Positions 1 to 6,026 of a stretch of DNA of 7,097 nucleotides are shown one piece after another. This stretch comes from Mycobacteriaceae bacterium (GTDB lineage: Bacteria; Actinomycetota; Actinomycetes; Mycobacteriales; Mycobacteriaceae). How positions within the stretch are numbered: the stretch's first letter is position 1; each line of letters opens with the position of its first letter. A program made the position numbers and the translations under genes. The stretch lies in assembly GCA_013362555.1 (NCBI GenBank), contig JABFVX010000335.1, positions 1 to 7,097 on the forward strand, read 5' to 3'. The notes under the pieces are model-generated. The model saw nothing but the letters and a program-made list of their open reading frames with translations. It searched no databases and had not been told where the DNA came from.

Positions 1-167
1 TAGTCCGACGATCCCGAGCACCAGAAATCGATGTCGGACTTCGCCAGTCCGGTCCGGCCGAACACCTCGGCGAACAGCGGCACCAGCATCTCGACGCCGT
101 TGGTGGTCCCGGCGGATTCGCGGACGGCGTGGGATTGGGCGAATCCGACGACAGCTACGTCGCTCAC
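1..167 (-). CDS. Thiolase / lipid-transfer-type protein, N-terminal 55 codons only (partial)
   Basis: This gene runs off the left edge of the window; only its start is present. It begins with a GTG at 165-167 whose last two bases and the next A form the TGA stop of the upstream OB-fold gene, a 4-base GTGA overlap that implies translational coupling. The visible peptide starts MSDVAVVGFAQS and carries TTNGVEMLVP and, at about residues 46-54, DIDFWCSGSSDY. This pattern is characteristic of the SCP2-thiolase-like proteins (Ltp group) encoded beside DUF35 proteins in mycobacterial steroid clusters. Known members act as thiolases or retro-aldolases on CoA-linked steroid side chains, usually as a complex with a DUF35 partner. 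The exact substrate is not visible. From memory, the pair resembles the M. tuberculosis Rv3521-Rv3522 arrangement (Rv3522 being Ltp4); this is recall, not a search result. Confidence 0.8.
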   Translation of the reverse strand, partial: MSDVAVVGFAQSHAVRESAGTTNGVEMLVPLFAEVFGRTGLAKSDIDFWCSGSSD

Positions 168-1168
168 AGGTGCCTCGCAAAGGACTCGAAGGGCGCGTCC
201 GGCTCGCCGGAGGGCTCGAAGTGGGAGATGTTGCCCAGCGTGGTGTTCCACTCGTCGCGGGGCCGCCACGACGCGCGCACGCGCATGCCCATCCGCACGT
301 CGGCGGCGTCGCAGCCGAGCACCAGGTGCAGGAAAGGGATGTCCGCGCCGTCCAGGAGGACGTACGCCGCGACGTAGGGCGGCGTGATCCGCTGGCCCAG
401 GAACGGCACGTTCACGATGCAGAAGGTGGTGACCACCCCGGTGTCGGGCAATTCCACCTCGGTCGTGGTGGGCACGCCGTCCACCGGGCACGCGCTGCGC
501 GGCGGGATGTAGACCTGCTCGCAGGTCGGACAGCGCTGGCCCACCAGCCTGCCTTCGTCGAGGGCGCGCAGGTAGCGGCTGTCCTCGGGGGAGGCGGTGT
601 GGGTGTAGTTGAGGGCGATCGGGGTGACGATCGTGGTCAGCGGATCGCCGTCGCCGCGCGGGGCGACCGGCGGCGGGGGCGGCGTCGGCGCGTCGCCGTC
701 GGCGGCGTCGACCGGGAGGAAGTAGGCGATGTCGCGGATGTGCCCGACCGGCTCGTCGGCCCACCGCACCCGCACGCGCGCGCCGGTGCGGATCTGTTCG
801 GGGGCCGCGACGTCGACCGCGTGCAGGATCGCGGTGTCGGCGCCGTCGAGCCGGACCAGCGCCCAGGCGAACGGCCGCTGGATCGGCTGGCCCGCCACCG
901 GCTCGGCGCACCACGACCAGCTCAGCACCGTGCCTTCGGTTCCGACTTCGACGAACTCCGACAGCGGCGCGGCCGTGGCCGGATCGAACTCGACCGGCGG
1001 GACGTGCACTCGGCCGTCGGACCCGCGCACGCCCTCGATGCGACGTTCGGACAGGCCGGTCATGAATCTGGACAGCACCGGCCCGAGCGATCGGGTGTAG
1101 TCGAACCCTATGTCGAGCGGCGCCGAGAGCGGCGGCGGGCTCTGTGGAGCGGCTTCTACGGTCACCAC
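164..1168 (-). CDS. Tandem OB-fold / zinc-ribbon (DUF35, ChsH2-like) protein
   Basis: The 334-residue product has two copies of the DUF35 unit (short zinc ribbon plus OB-fold) joined by a Pro-rich linker at about residues 160-170. The second unit has RCPTC (Cys213, Cys216), IPPRSAC (Cys227) and then PVDG where a fourth Cys would usually sit, followed by the OB-fold (about 235-303, with NVPFLGQRITPPYVAAYVLL). The first unit (about 41-150) has the same layout, but its ribbon (RIEGVRGSDGRVHVPP) has no cysteines, so it cannot bind zinc in the usual way. Such proteins are non-catalytic or CoA-binding partners of thiolase-like Ltp proteins in steroid side-chain breakdown; the coupled downstream thiolase supports this. 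Start: GTG 1168 is the longest form, but GTG 1165, one codon in, lies 6 nt after a -10-like hexamer and may be the true leaderless start. Expression is probably controlled by KstR (operator 1174-1187). Confidence 0.85.
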   Translation of the reverse strand: MVTVEAAPQSPPPLSAPLDIGFDYTRSLGPVLSRFMTGLSERRIEGVRGSDGRVHVPPVEFDPATAAPLSEFVEVGTEGTVLSWSWCAEPVAGQPIQRPFAWALVRLDGADTAILHAVDVAAPEQIRTGARVRVRWADEPVGHIRDIAYFLPVDAADGDAPTPPPPPVAPRGDGDPLTTIVTPIALNYTHTASPEDSRYLRALDEGRLVGQRCPTCEQVYIPPRSACPVDGVPTTTEVELPDTGVVTTFCIVNVPFLGQRITPPYVAAYVLLDGADIPFLHLVLGCDAADVRMGMRVRASWRPRDEWNTTLGNISHFEPSGEPDAPFESFARHL

Positions 1169-1171
1169 CCG

Positions 1172-1200
1172 AGTGAAACACGTTCTCGAAATGCGGGCAA
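1172..1200 (-). promoter_or_regulatory. Predicted leaderless promoter of the OB-fold/thiolase operon
   Basis: On the minus strand TTGCCC (1195-1200) is followed by a 17-nt spacer and TTCACT (1172-1177), then exactly 6 nt before the GTG at 1163-1165. The -35 and the spacing match the divergent fadD promoter exactly. The -10 is weaker because it lacks the A at position 2. No Shine-Dalgarno sequence is visible before the start, which fits a leaderless mRNA. Confidence 0.4.
1174..1187. promoter_or_regulatory. Candidate KstR operator, imperfect (OB-fold side)
   Basis: TGAAACACGTTCTC matches 7 of the 8 fixed positions of the KstR consensus TNNAACNNGTTNNA; only the last A is replaced by C. It covers the -10 and part of the spacer of the minus-strand promoter, so a bound repressor would block it. 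KstR is the TetR-type repressor of cholesterol catabolism in mycobacteria and rhodococci and is released by a steroid CoA-thioester. Confidence 0.55.
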
Positions 1201-1219
1201 GGCTTGGGTCGGCAGGGGG

Positions 1220-1255
1220 TTGCCCGTCGATAGAACGAGTTCTAGATTGGGAAGA
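1220..1255 (+). promoter_or_regulatory. Predicted leaderless promoter of the acyl-CoA synthetase gene
   Basis: TTGCCC (1220-1225), a 17-nt spacer and TAGATT (1243-1248, fits TANNNT) place the transcription start about 7 nt downstream, on the A of ATG 1255. A purine run GGGAAG directly touches the ATG, which is too close to act as a normal Shine-Dalgarno sequence. Leaderless initiation is therefore the simplest reading; such starts are common in mycobacteria and relatives. Confidence 0.5.
1231..1244. promoter_or_regulatory. KstR operator (perfect consensus match)
   Basis: TAGAACGAGTTCTA matches every fixed base of TNNAACNNGTTNNA and is palindromic outside its central two bases. It lies in the spacer and touches the -10 of the fadD promoter, the expected place for a repressor. 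This links the synthetase gene to the steroid-catabolism regulon. Confidence 0.8.
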
Positions 1256-2835
1256 TGGCAGACGAGCTGGACCAGCTTCATCGTGAACCCCTTCCCGTCG
1301 ACCTGCTGATCCGCTCGCTGGATCTCTACGCCGACCGGACCGCCGTGCACATCGGCGACGCCGAACTGACCTACGGTCAGCTGCGCGACGAGATCAGCCG
1401 CTACAGCCAGGCCATGGCGGCCCTGGGCCTCGGCGTGGGCAGCCCGGTCGCGATCCTGTCGGCGAACCGGCCCGAGGTGCTGTTCACCTTGAGTGCGAAC
1501 CTGGTGGTCGGGGTCCGCGGCGCGGCGCTGCACCCGATGGGCTCGCTCGACGACCACGCCTACGTCCTCGAGGACGCGGGCATCGAAACGCTGATCTTCG
1601 ACGCCGCCAACTATGCCGAGCGCGCCGCCGACCTCGCCGAGCGGGTGCCGGGACTGAAGAACCTGGTTGCTCTGGGAGAATCGCCGATCGGCACGAACCT
1701 GCTGGCCGCCGCGGCCGCGCAGACCCCCGGACCGCTGCGGGCCCCGGCGGACCTCGATCTGGACGCGGTGTCCAGCCTGGCCTACACCGGGGGCACCACC
1801 GGAAAGTCCAAGGGCGTCATGATGACCTACCGCGGCAGCGCGACCCTGCTGCGCATCCAGCGCGCCGAGTGGGAGTGGCCCGCCGAGATCCGACACCTGG
1901 TGTGCACGCCGCTGTCGCACGCGGGAGCCGCGTTCTGGAACCCGACCGCGATGATGGGCGGCTCCATGGTGGTGCTGCCCGGCTTCCACCCGCAGAAATT
2001 CCTGGAGGCGGTGCAGCAGTACCGCATCACCTCCACGATGCTGGTGCCGACCATGCTCTATGCGCTGTTGGACTACCCGGACCTCGACAAATACGACACG
2101 TCCAGCCTGGAGACGGTGTTCTACGGCGCGTCCGCGATCTCGCCAACCCGGTTGGCCGAGGCGGTCGAGAAGTTCGGACCGGTGTTCGTGCAGTTCTACG
2201 GCCAGGCCGAATGCCCGATGACCATCTCGGTGCTCGGCCGCGCCGACCACGACCTGGCCGCGCCGCACAGGCTGGCCAGCTGCGGACGCGCGGTGCCGTG
2301 GCTGCACGTGGCGCTGCTCGACGACGCAGGCAACGAGGTTGCCGACGGCGAGCCCGGCGAGATCTGCGTGCGCGGCCCGCTGGTGATGAAGGGCTATCTC
2401 AACAAGCCCGAACAGACCGCGGAGGCTACCGAATTCGGCTGGCTGCACACCGGCGACGTGGCCCGCCGCGACGCGGAGGGCTACCTCTACATCATCGACC
2501 GCAAGAAGGACATGATCGTCTCTGGCGGCTTCAATGTCTTCCCCAGAGAAGTCGAGGACACGCTGTCGGCCCATCCCGCCGTCGCGGGCGCCGCGGTCAT
2601 CGGCGTCCCCGACGAGAAATGGGGCGAGGCGGTCAAGGCGGTGGTGGTGCTGCGCGACGGCCACACAGTCGCGGCCGAGGAACTCCAGGCCCTGGTCAAG
2701 GACCGCAAGGGCGCCGTGTACACGCCCAAGTCGGTCGATTTCGTCGACCGCATCCCCGTCACCGGCATCGGCAAGCCCGACAAGAAGGCGCTGCGCGCCC
2801 GCTACTGGTCCGACACCACCCGCCAAGTCAACTAA
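1255..2835 (+). CDS. Acyl-CoA synthetase (AMP-forming, FadD8-like)
   Basis: The 526-residue product is a full-length member of the ANL superfamily: it activates a carboxylic acid to acyl-AMP and then acyl-CoA. Visible motifs, in order, are the P-loop YTGGTTGKSKGV (177-188), the adenylate motif YGQAE (315-319), LHTGD (Asp401 contacts the ribose hydroxyls), DRKKDMIVSGGFNVFPREVE (415-434, hinge and A8 region) and IGKPDKK with the catalytic Lys507. The stretches AEWEWP, CTPLSHAGAAFWNP and VPTMLYALLDYPD resemble, from memory, mycobacterial FadD8 more than FadD3, FadD17 or FadD19. There is no signal peptide, so the enzyme is cytosolic. The gene is divergent from a thiolase/DUF35 operon and has a perfect KstR box over its promoter, so a steroid side-chain or propionate-type acid is a reasonable substrate guess, but specificity cannot be read from the sequence. 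ATG 1255 is chosen because it matches the promoter spacing and the family N-terminus. Confidence 0.93.
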   Translation: MADELDQLHREPLPVDLLIRSLDLYADRTAVHIGDAELTYGQLRDEISRYSQAMAALGLGVGSPVAILSANRPEVLFTLSANLVVGVRGAALHPMGSLDDHAYVLEDAGIETLIFDAANYAERAADLAERVPGLKNLVALGESPIGTNLLAAAAAQTPGPLRAPADLDLDAVSSLAYTGGTTGKSKGVMMTYRGSATLLRIQRAEWEWPAEIRHLVCTPLSHAGAAFWNPTAMMGGSMVVLPGFHPQKFLEAVQQYRITSTMLVPTMLYALLDYPDLDKYDTSSLETVFYGASAISPTRLAEAVEKFGPVFVQFYGQAECPMTISVLGRADHDLAAPHRLASCGRAVPWLHVALLDDAGNEVADGEPGEICVRGPLVMKGYLNKPEQTAEATEFGWLHTGDVARRDAEGYLYIIDRKKDMIVSGGFNVFPREVEDTLSAHPAVAGAAVIGVPDEKWGEAVKAVVVLRDGHTVAAEELQALVKDRKGAVYTPKSVDFVDRIPVTGIGKPDKKALRARYWSDTTRQVN

Positions 2836-2837
2836 CC

Positions 2838-2898
2838 AAGCCCCCAGAATGACCCGTGACGTGCGCTCAGCGCACGTCACGCGTCATTCTGGGGGCTT
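2838..2898. terminator. Long palindrome, bidirectional terminator between fadD and tRNA-Cys (family A, copy 1)
   Basis: Arms 2838-2867 and 2869-2898 are complementary over 30 bp with one C-C mismatch (2854/2882) and a minimal loop around TCA. The palindrome starts 3 nt after the fadD stop and, read on the other strand, 6 nt after the tRNA-Cys discriminator base, so it can end both transcripts. There is no T-tract on either side, as is usual for high-GC actinobacteria. A second copy of the same sequence begins at 7061. Confidence 0.8.
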
Positions 2899-2903
2899 CG
2901 AGG

Positions 2904-2975
2904 AGCGGGTGGCGGGATTCGAACCCACGTAAACGGCTTTGCAGACCGGTACCTAAACCACTCAGTCACACCCGC
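2904..2975 (-). tRNA. tRNA-Cys (anticodon GCA)
   Basis: The minus strand folds as a complete cloverleaf. Acceptor GCGGGTG (2969-2975) pairs with CACCCGC (2905-2911). The D-arm is ACT/GGT with loop GAGTGGTTTA. The anticodon loop is CTGCAAA with anticodon GCA. The T-arm is GTGGG, TTCGAAT, CCCGC. The discriminator is U73 (2904), the main identity base of tRNA-Cys, and A10-U25 is also typical of this tRNA. The top pair of the anticodon stem (C27/U43) is a mismatch. CCA is not encoded (CCT follows). It stands alone here, with no second tRNA in the window. Confidence 0.95.
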
Positions 2976-3156
2976 GCTGTTGCCTCTTCAGGATGGCGGC
3001 CGGGCCCGAGCGGCGGAATGGTTGCGTTCGTGCTGATTCCAACCGGTGCCTGACCGAGTCCGCGCGTCGGTTTCGCTGCGCGGCGGGGCGGTGTCGGCGG
3101 ATGCTGGTAGTCCAGGCGACTCGGATGGGCCGAGGCGACGTCTCGAAAGGTCTGCG

Positions 3157-3783
3157 ATGACGGGGAGCGCGCGGCGGATCGCACTGTGGGCCGTGGGGTG
3201 CGCGGTGGTGGCGGCAGGAGCGGCCGGGTGCGGCGACGGCGACACGACGGGCACGGTGTCGCACACGGTGTCGCACACCGGTGTCGACGCCGGTCCGGCA
3301 GCCAGTACGCCCGCACAGTCGGACGCCGGCACGCCGGACGTCCCGGGCGGGGCGCCGGGGGCGCCGGAGGGCAGCACCGGCAAGGCATACCCGAATCCGG
3401 TGGACCTCGGCGAGTTTCGGTTCGGCGGCGGCCCTTCGGTGTACTACGTGCGCGACACGCTCGCCAACGACGCCCGCAAGCGCTGCTACGGCGAGTTGTG
3501 CGTGAACTTCCTGATCGCCGAGCAGGCGCCGAAGGACCCCGACAGCCTGGACTGCGGCCCCACGGACTTCCTGTTCCTGCGCACCTCGCCCGACTTCACG
3601 GGCCCGAACGGCCACCTCGTGGTCCGAACCAAGCGCGGCGCGCTCGGCACTGTCACGATCTACGGCGTCCGCTGCAAGAACGGCACCCCCGTCACCGGCC
3701 CGGCCACGTCGTCCACGACCAAGCCCCGGGTGACGACATCCACGTCCACCACCGCCCCCACGACTCACGCCCGGCCGTCCTGA
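3157..3783 (+). CDS. Small secreted lipoprotein of unknown function
   Basis: The 208-residue product starts MTGSARRIALW with a charged n-region and a hydrophobic stretch up to GAAGC, a lipobox-like site that would place the lipid on Cys25. A low-complexity Thr/Ser/Gly/Pro-rich linker (about 26-80, with the internal repeat TVSHTVSHTGV) follows. A compact domain (about 83-178) contains RCYGELC, DCGP and VRC, four cysteines that could form two disulfides outside the cell. The C-terminal 28 or so residues are a Thr/Ser/Pro tail without hydrophobic segments. I do not recognise the domain. ATG 3157 is chosen because GAAAGG (3145-3150) sits 6 nt upstream and because this start gives a proper signal peptide; the frame is open further upstream (ATG 3046), but that extension shows no signal-like character. 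The stop codon lies inside the terminator palindrome shared with the converging ltrA-type gene. Confidence 0.8.
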   Translation: MTGSARRIALWAVGCAVVAAGAAGCGDGDTTGTVSHTVSHTGVDAGPAASTPAQSDAGTPDVPGGAPGAPEGSTGKAYPNPVDLGEFRFGGGPSVYYVRDTLANDARKRCYGELCVNFLIAEQAPKDPDSLDCGPTDFLFLRTSPDFTGPNGHLVVRTKRGALGTVTIYGVRCKNGTPVTGPATSSTTKPRVTTSTSTTAPTTHARPS

Positions 3784-3828
3784 ATGCGTCCTGCCTGCAC
3801 ACTATGTGCAGGAAGGACGCATTCAGGA
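3778..3828. terminator. Palindrome shared by two converging genes (family B, copy 1)
   Basis: Arms 3778-3801 and 3805-3828 pair over 24 bp with a single G-A mismatch (3793/3813) and loop CTA. The TGA of the lipoprotein (3781-3783) is in the left arm and the TGA of the minus-strand LtrA gene (3823-3825) is in the right arm at the mirror position. It is presumably a bidirectional terminator; no T-tract is present. Confidence 0.8.
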
Positions 3829-4935
3829 CAGGGGGAGTCGGGGCTTGCGGGCGCGGGATTCGGCGACCAGGGCCAGACCGAGCAGGGCCGTGAGGGCGAG
3901 GGCCTCGGTGGCCGCCGAGTGGCGGCCCAGCGGGATGGTGAGCAGGCACAGCACGGCCGTCGCGATGCGGATCTTCGACGGGCCGATGCCGACGATGTGG
4001 CGGTAGGCGGCGTCGCCGAGCAGGTATGTGGCGGTGCCGCAGGCCAGCGCACAGGCGGGGCCTGCCCCGAGCGGGTTCCAGGAGCGCGCGACCGCCTGCT
4101 GCACACCAGCGGCCATCACCACGATGCCGATCACGATCGGGATGTGCGCGTAGAAATAACCGAACATGGTCCGGTCGGTGCGCGACACGTCGTCGGCGGC
4201 GCGCAGGGCGCGTTCGGCGCGGGCGCCGTCGCGGTCGAAGTAACTCCACCAGACCGCGGCCGCCAAGGCGAGGGACACCAGGACGGTCACGATGAGGCCC
4301 GCGGTCAGTTCCTGCCTGCCCGCCCCGACGCCGATCGCGACGATGGACTCTCCGATGGTGATCATCACCAGCAGGCCGTGCCGCTCCACGATGTGCCCCG
4401 CGCGGATACGGAACCGCCCGCCCGCGGGCGCCACGTACGGCTGCACGATCGGCACCACGACGGCGAACGTCCACAGGATGTGCGCGGGCGCGCCGTGGTC
4501 GAAGATGCCCGCGGCGACGATGAACAGCGCTGCCAGCAGATTGGCAGGCAGCACCCGCAGGATGTGCGGATTGTCCTGCGCGTACAGCACGGCGTGGGCG
4601 CTCACGAGAATCAAATAGCCGAGGCCCCAGACGATCCCGCCGCCGGAGAAGGCGGTCGGCGTGGCCAGCGCGACCATGAAGAACCCGGCCATGCCGACGA
4701 GCATCGTCAGCCTGCGGACCGGAGTCGTCGGTGCGATGGTGTTGGCGAGCCAGGCGTAGCCGCCGTACATCCACCACAGCACGACGAACATGAGGACCAC
4801 CCGTGCCAGTCCGCGCAGGCTCATGTCGTGCGCGAGCACGCTGGTGAGCTGGGTGATCGCAAAGACGAACACCAAGTCGAAGAACAATTCCAGGGTCGTC
4901 ACCCGGGCCTCTGCGGGCTGCGGCATCCCGGACAT
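3823..4935 (-). CDS. ltrA: Low-temperature-requirement A (LtrA) family membrane protein
   Basis: From ATG 4935 the product has 370 residues and starts MSGMPQPAEARVTTLELFFD. Family hallmarks are ELFFDLVFVFAITQLT in the first membrane segment, WWMYGGYAWLAN in the second, ERHGLLVMITIGESIVAIG, and WWSYFDRDG followed by FGYFYAHIPIVIGIV. About ten hydrophobic segments are visible, so it is an integral inner-membrane protein. The family (Pfam LtrA) is named from a Listeria gene affecting growth in the cold; its biochemical role is unknown. The frame is open upstream to GTG 5046, but the extra 37 residues are polar, would overlap the divergent gene and lack family motifs, so 4935 (or ATG 4926) is preferred. 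A -10-like TACCGT (4943-4948) lies 7 nt before ATG 4935, suggesting a leaderless start. The gene ends inside the palindrome shared with the lipoprotein gene. Confidence 0.88.
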   Translation of the reverse strand: MSGMPQPAEARVTTLELFFDLVFVFAITQLTSVLAHDMSLRGLARVVLMFVVLWWMYGGYAWLANTIAPTTPVRRLTMLVGMAGFFMVALATPTAFSGGGIVWGLGYLILVSAHAVLYAQDNPHILRVLPANLLAALFIVAAGIFDHGAPAHILWTFAVVVPIVQPYVAPAGGRFRIRAGHIVERHGLLVMITIGESIVAIGVGAGRQELTAGLIVTVLVSLALAAAVWWSYFDRDGARAERALRAADDVSRTDRTMFGYFYAHIPIVIGIVVMAAGVQQAVARSWNPLGAGPACALACGTATYLLGDAAYRHIVGIGPSKIRIATAVLCLLTIPLGRHSAATEALALTALLGLALVAESRARKPRLPLS

Positions 4936-5018
4936 CCCGTCGACGGTAGCAAGGCGCGCGGTTCGCGTGTCCGCGTGCCCCGCATCTGTGATGCTGATGC
5001 GGTGGAGGATGGGGTTGT
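4936..5018. promoter_or_regulatory. Divergent intergenic promoter region with GCATC/GATGC repeats
   Basis: This 83-bp gap separates the LtrA-type gene from the divergent membrane protein gene. It contains the inverted repeat GCATC-TGT-GATGC (4982-4994) and a tandem TGATGC repeat (4989-5000), so the left arm could pair with either of two right arms. This could be an operator, but no regulator is identified. A strong Shine-Dalgarno GGAGG (5004-5008) belongs to the plus-strand gene. Confidence 0.35.
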
Positions 5019-5954
5019 ATGCCGCGGGTGAATCGGATCGCACCACGGCAGGCTAGTACGACACAGCCGGTGCGCGCCAAGCCCGATGCGGCCGGGCTGT
5101 ACGCCGGGCTGCCGCAGGTCGCCGCGCTCATCGGCCAGTTCGTCGCCCCCGCCTCGCTGCTGGCGGGTCTGTTGTTCTACTGGGGCTTCTTCCACCTTCG
5201 CGGATTCTGCGGCTACTACGGTGTGAATTCGAGCGTATTGGGTTTCAGCACAACTGATTACGTCATGCGCAGCAACGACGGACTGTTCGTGCCGGTGGCG
5301 GTGTACGGCGTCGCGATCCTCGCGGCGGTGTGGGGCTGGTCCGTGCTGCCGGACCGGATTCGCCGCCGCGCTTGGCCGCCGGGACTGTACGCGGCGGCGA
5401 CTGTCCTCGGCGTGGCGCTGTTGGCAAACGGGGTGACGCGGCCGTTTCGCCAGACGGTGCTGAACCGCCACATCGGCGTGGCGCCGACCTGCGTGATCGT
5501 GGGACTGTTGCTGCTGTGGGGTGTGGTGACCGCGCGCCGGGGCGCCGCCAGGACCGCCACGCCGCTGGAATGGGCAGTGGTCCTGCTGCTGATCGGCGGC
5601 AGCTTCTTCAACGGCGCCGCCGAGTACTCGTTGAACGCGGGCGTCTCCAGGGCAGGCATCGAGATGGGCAAGCTTGCCGCCAAACCCGGACTGGTGGTGT
5701 ACAGCGAGAAGGACCTGTCCCTGCGCCAGCCCGGCGTCGTCGACGCCCCGTGCGCCCAGCAGCCTGCCGACCAGGGGGTCTACCGCCACCGCTACAGCGG
5801 CTTGGTGCTGCTGCTGAGCACCGGCGACGCCCTGCTCGTCGTTCCGCGCACCTGGACTCCGGCCGCGGGCAGCGCCGTGGTGCTCCCGCGCACCGGCGTA
5901 GGCGCGCTGCGCTTGCAGTTCACCGCTCCCCGCGCGGCTCTGCCCCCGTGCTAG
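5019..5954 (+). CDS. Polytopic membrane protein of unknown function
   Basis: The 311-residue product has about five hydrophobic segments (roughly 34-58, 89-110, 122-138, 153-170 and 184-202) and a C-terminal soluble part (about 210-311). Between segments 1 and 2 lies GYYGVNSSVLGFSTTDYVMRS, which has the feel of a conserved signature; I recall similar stretches in uncharacterised actinobacterial proteins but know no function. The tail contains YRHRYSGLVLLLSTGDALLVVPRTW, suggesting a beta-rich domain, and ends in a Cys (LPPC). Start: ATG 5019 has GGAGG at 5004-5008 (10-nt spacing, slightly long); GTG 5028 is an alternative. The gene diverges from the LtrA-type gene and converges on the NlpC/P60 gene, so it is its own transcription unit. 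It stops 3 nt before a palindrome. Confidence 0.75.
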   Translation: MPRVNRIAPRQASTTQPVRAKPDAAGLYAGLPQVAALIGQFVAPASLLAGLLFYWGFFHLRGFCGYYGVNSSVLGFSTTDYVMRSNDGLFVPVAVYGVAILAAVWGWSVLPDRIRRRAWPPGLYAAATVLGVALLANGVTRPFRQTVLNRHIGVAPTCVIVGLLLLWGVVTARRGAARTATPLEWAVVLLLIGGSFFNGAAEYSLNAGVSRAGIEMGKLAAKPGLVVYSEKDLSLRQPGVVDAPCAQQPADQGVYRHRYSGLVLLLSTGDALLVVPRTWTPAAGSAVVLPRTGVGALRLQFTAPRAALPPC

Positions 5955-5957
5955 ACC

Positions 5958-6008
5958 TCCCGAAGGCGACCTTCCTACGAACAGTGTGGACGAAGGACGC
6001 CTTCGGGA
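5958..6008. terminator. Palindrome between converging genes (family B, copy 2)
   Basis: Core arms 5958-5974 and 5992-6008 pair over 17 bp with one mismatch (5969/5997). The 17-nt interior is mostly unpaired. It lies 3 nt after the stop of the plus-strand membrane protein and 18 nt beyond the stop of the minus-strand NlpC/P60 gene. Its right arm is 20 of 24 identical to the right arm of the palindrome at 3778-3828. Confidence 0.75.
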
Positions 6009-6026
6009 CGGGTCCCGTGAGCCGCC

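Noticed and set aside
170..1309. A 379-codon plus-strand open frame opposite the OB-fold gene
   Set aside because: Arg/Gly/His-rich shadow composition. It would read through the divergent promoter and both KstR boxes into fadD.
1162..2880. A 572-codon open frame antisense to the acyl-CoA synthetase
   Set aside because: It is the mirror of a gene with intact catalytic motifs. Its translation is Gly/Arg/His/Gln-rich low complexity with no domain, and it runs through the terminator palindrome; a typical high-GC shadow.
2856..3053. Short plus-strand frames over the palindrome and tRNA (one ending GFEPT)
   Set aside because: The GFEPT ending is the reverse complement of the tRNA T-arm read as codons, a common false protein at tRNA genes.
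2976..3156. A protein or second tRNA in the gap between tRNA-Cys and the lipoprotein
   Set aside because: No cloverleaf and no credible start with a ribosome site; it most likely holds the two divergent promoters, which I cannot place with confidence.
4936..5046. An N-terminal extension of the LtrA protein to GTG 5046
   Set aside because: The added residues are polar, unlike the family N-terminus, and would overlap the start of the divergent gene.
3692..5131. A 479-codon minus-strand frame across the LtrA gene and its neighbours
   Set aside because: Its translation is Arg/Pro/His-rich, while the other minus-strand frame gives a clean LtrA membrane protein.
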